From the NCBI RefSeq assembly GCF_047238105.1, contig NZ_JBDFMD010000001.1, positions 1-64,000 of the forward strand: a DNA stretch of 64,000 nt, in the 5' to 3' direction. The position numbers and the translations under genes are program-made. Of the stretch, positions 61,860 to 64,000 are shown in pieces. The stretch comes from Paenibacillus_D sp047238105 (GTDB lineage: Bacteria > Bacillota > Bacilli > Paenibacillales > Paenibacillaceae). The notes beneath the pieces were generated by a model. The model worked only from the letters and a program-made list of their open reading frames with translations, was not told the origin of the DNA and did no database searches. Each line of letters starts with the position of its first letter. Within the stretch, counting starts at the first letter, position 1.

Positions 61860-62316
61860 TCCGTTCGACCAGCCGGACGCAGCCTGCTTCCACCATCTCG
61901 TATACTTCTTCGAAGTTGCCGCTATAATACGGATCCGGTACATCCGGTACGCCCCGCTCGGGCAGCAGTTCCATGAAAGTCAGCACGACCGGGCGGCTGG
62001 GCGGATCACCGGCAGGCAGCCACTGGGCGATGTCGGATTTATTGCGATTATCCATACAGACGATATAATCGTAATCATTGTAATCCGACTCCCTGAACTG
62101 TCTGGCGAGCATCCCCTCCCAGCCAATTCCATGCTGTTTCAGCAGGGACTGTGTGCCGATATGGGGAGGTTTGCCCAGATGCCAGTCCCCCGTGCCTGCG
62201 GAGTCAGCGGCAATCTCCTTCTCCAGTCCCGCTTGCTTGACCTTCTCGCGGAATACCGCCTCCGCCATCGGTGAACGGCAGATATTGCCGAGGCATACGA
62301 ACAATACGTCGATCAT
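61837..62316 (-). CDS. low-molecular-weight protein tyrosine phosphatase
   Basis: A 159-aa LMW-PTP: P-loop CLGNICRSP near the N-terminus (Cys and Arg), and the general acid in VPDPYY near residue 125. It dephosphorylates protein tyrosine or possibly arginine (YwlE type). The start at 62316 follows AAGGAG; its ATG overlaps the upstream stop (TAATG), so it is translationally coupled to the TRIC-type channel gene. Confidence 0.92.
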   Translation of the reverse strand: MIDVLFVCLGNICRSPMAEAVFREKVKQAGLEKEIAADSAGTGDWHLGKPPHIGTQSLLKQHGIGWEGMLARQFRESDYNDYDYIVCMDNRNKSDIAQWLPAGDPPSRPVVLTFMELLPERGVPDVPDPYYSGNFEEVYEMVEAGCVRLVERIKSELGR

Positions 62317-62987
62317 TAGTTTTTCTCCTTCTTGCTGCGTCGTATTGCCGGGCGCTGCGGCTCGGCAGAACCCGCCTCCAGCCTTAGCGACCGCTTCGGC
62401 AGCTTCCACTTGTAGTATACCGACAACATACGCATCGTAATAATAAATACAAACAGCACCAGCAGCTGCACCGGTGTCTCAAACCATCCCAGACCGATGC
62501 CGAGCCCGCCCAGCATCGCCCACACCGCATAGATCTCTTCTCTCAGCACCAGCGGTTTGCGTCCGGCCAGCAGATCGCGGATCATACCGCCGCCGATTCC
62601 TGTGAGCATGGCTGCCACCATCACAGCGCTGAGCGGTACGCCCATGCTGACTGCGGCCAGCGCCCCCTGTATAGCAAATGCGGAGAGCCCGATCGCATCG
62701 AAGAATACTTCCCCGCGCTTCCATCGCAGGATCCATTTGGCCGGCATAATAAAAAACAACGTCATTGCGATAATGGCTGTCTTGAGAAACAGCCCCTGGT
62801 TCCACAGACTGGTGATCGGAACACCGATCAGCAGGTTGCGGACGACGCCGCCACCGAAAGCGGTGACATAGCCAAGCACGAAGACACCGAGGATGTCATA
62901 TTCCTCTTCCATCGCGACGAACGCACCGCTGATTGCAAATGCGATCGTGCCAATAATGCTGAACCAGCTAAAAATATCCAAATCCAT
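62316..62987 (-). CDS. TRIC/UPF0126 family cation channel-like protein
   Basis: A 223-aa membrane protein with seven predicted helices and two repeated units with the UPF0126 motifs (AISGAFVAMEE, FGGGVVRNLLIG; then AIQGALAAVS, GGGMIRDLLAG). Bacterial members form trimeric K+-permeable TRIC-like channels. The start at 62987 begins the first helix; earlier in-frame ATGs exist. The C-terminal tail is basic. Confidence 0.85.
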   Translation of the reverse strand: MDLDIFSWFSIIGTIAFAISGAFVAMEEEYDILGVFVLGYVTAFGGGVVRNLLIGVPITSLWNQGLFLKTAIIAMTLFFIMPAKWILRWKRGEVFFDAIGLSAFAIQGALAAVSMGVPLSAVMVAAMLTGIGGGMIRDLLAGRKPLVLREEIYAVWAMLGGLGIGLGWFETPVQLLVLFVFIITMRMLSVYYKWKLPKRSLRLEAGSAEPQRPAIRRSKKEKN

Positions 62988-63222
62988 ACTGATAAATGCC
63001 CCGCTTCCCTGCATGCAGGCCGCACGCCATAGTAGACATTGGCGCATGCCTGTCCAATCCTGTCATTTCATATTGTAGTTATAAGTCACTGACAGTGCAA
63101 GCATTGAACTGGGGTCAGGAGCGGTCTGACTGGTCATGCGCCCGCACAGCCAGTATACTTGAATCATGGCTTATACAAGTGCTGCGCAATAATAATTTCT
63201 ATTATAAGAGAGGATGAAATGT

Positions 63223-63891
63223 GTGTCCCTGAATCGACGTGCGGTTATCTTTACCGGTGGCGAGCTGGGTTACTGGGCGCTCAAGCTGCTGAGACAAGAT
63301 GACTATCTGATCGGCGCCGATAGCGGAGCCCTGTTCCTGGTGCGCAACAATTACAGGCCGAATCTGGCGATTGGAGATTTTGACTCTGTCAGCGACACCG
63401 AATTTCTCTACATCCGCGAAGGGAGTCACCAGACGGTAGCCGTGGATCCTGTCGATAAGGATCATACGGATACCGAGCTGGCATTTCTCCGGGCGATCGA
63501 GCTGGCGCCAACCGAGATCCTGCTCGTCGGCGCGCTCGGCGGCAGACTAGACCACACGCTGGCCAATCTGCATCTGCTCGTGCAAGCCCACCAGGCGGAC
63601 ATCGAGGCTAGCATCGCCGATGAATACCAGACGATCCGGCTTGTAACGGGCTATGCCAGCATCGAGGCAGGCGATCAGAGCTATGTCTCCCTGCTGCCAT
63701 TGACACCCGAGGTGTCGGGCATCCATCTCAGCGGCTTTGAGTATCCGCTGTCAGATGCCACACTTACGATGGGGACGACGCTGGGCATCAGCAACCGGCT
63801 CCATGGGAAGCAAGGCGAGATCGAGGTCGGGGGCGGCTGGCTGCTCGTCATCCAGTCCAGCGATCCGCAGCCAGCTATGCCCTCTTCATAA
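63223..63891 (+). CDS. thiN: thiamine pyrophosphokinase
   Basis: A 222-aa kinase: IGADSGA, AIGDFDSV, DKDHTDTELA (metal-binding acidic residues), GALGGRLDHTLANL, and a C-terminal thiamine-binding domain (SNRLHG). It makes thiamine diphosphate from thiamine and ATP, the cofactor of PdhA. GTG at 63223 has normal spacing to AGAGAGG; the ATG at 63214 is too close to it. Confidence 0.9.
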   Translation: MSLNRRAVIFTGGELGYWALKLLRQDDYLIGADSGALFLVRNNYRPNLAIGDFDSVSDTEFLYIREGSHQTVAVDPVDKDHTDTELAFLRAIELAPTEILLVGALGGRLDHTLANLHLLVQAHQADIEASIADEYQTIRLVTGYASIEAGDQSYVSLLPLTPEVSGIHLSGFEYPLSDATLTMGTTLGISNRLHGKQGEIEVGGGWLLVIQSSDPQPAMPSS

Positions 63892-63911
63892 ATAGTAAGC
63901 GTTGGCTCCTG

Positions 63912-64000
63912 TTAGTCCTCGTCCGGCGTTATGATCGACGTTCCATCGACATGCTTCCGCTGCATTTGATGTCTCAGCTTCCTTGTCGCTTTCGAATCGA
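63912..64000 (-). CDS. C-terminal end of an unknown gene (partial)
   Basis: The minus-strand frame from the right edge to a TAA at 63912-63914 is open for 28 codons and reads like a protein tail (basic residues, then ITPDED). The rest lies outside the window. It could be chance; family unknown. Confidence 0.35.
   Translation of the reverse strand, partial: DSKATRKLRHQMQRKHVDGTSIITPDED

Overview
The window looks like a chromosome segment of a Bacillales bacterium, most likely Paenibacillaceae. Evidence: Gram-positive Shine-Dalgarno sites throughout, GTG/TTG starts, a YpdA-type bacillithiol disulfide reductase, a XerS-like recombinase, a pdhABCD operon, Firmicute-type LexA boxes, and many small lineage-specific proteins. 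The assignment rests on gene content only. No rRNA, tRNA or CRISPR was seen.

Positions 1-17,110 are AT-rich and accessory. They begin inside a frameshifted DUF4238 gene. Two ArsR genes flank an opposing orphan response regulator. An arsenic operon follows: arsR, arsB, arsC, trxB, arsI and a small tyrosine phosphatase. It should extrude As(III), reduce As(V) with thioredoxin-derived electrons, and break C-As bonds. Next come a Ser/Thr kinase that probably starts at ATT, then a second arsenic cluster: a MarR regulator with two Cys-Cys pairs, a flavin monooxygenase (ArsO-like), arsD and a damaged arsA. Three near-identical 20-bp boxes precede marR and arsO. The rest of the island holds a 0.9-kb gene-less stretch, a small membrane protein paired with an unknown 456-aa protein, a 63-aa protein, an intact DUF4238 protein and a tyrosine recombinase. 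It ends in five copies of an 11-bp repeat that look like the multiple binding sites of a transposon end.

From about 17.2 kb onward the DNA is GC-richer and reads as chromosome backbone with scattered accessory genes: virginiamycin B lyase-like protein, hydrolases, a double-HTH MerR regulator, a catalase-related peroxidase, and a XerS-like recombinase preceded by dif-like 28-bp sites. Then come a sensory cluster (HPt-receiver-degenerate GGDEF, receiver, hybrid histidine kinase), a diguanylate cyclase, a MoxR/DUF58/DUF4129 operon, ypdA, a frameshifted phosphotransferase gene, MOSC and SDR genes, a permease, CcdC with a membrane-tethered receiver, a lone ABC ATPase, and a 73-aa gene under two LexA boxes.

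The right end is housekeeping: topoisomerase III, gltD, thyA-folA, pdhABCD (with a 157-bp palindromic element between pdhB and pdhC), an esterase, a low-molecular-weight phosphatase, a TRIC-type channel and thiamine pyrophosphokinase. The strongest leads are the repeat array at the island edge, the dif-like sites beside xerS, the MarR box triplet, the SOS-controlled small gene, the ATT-start kinase and the damaged arsA.
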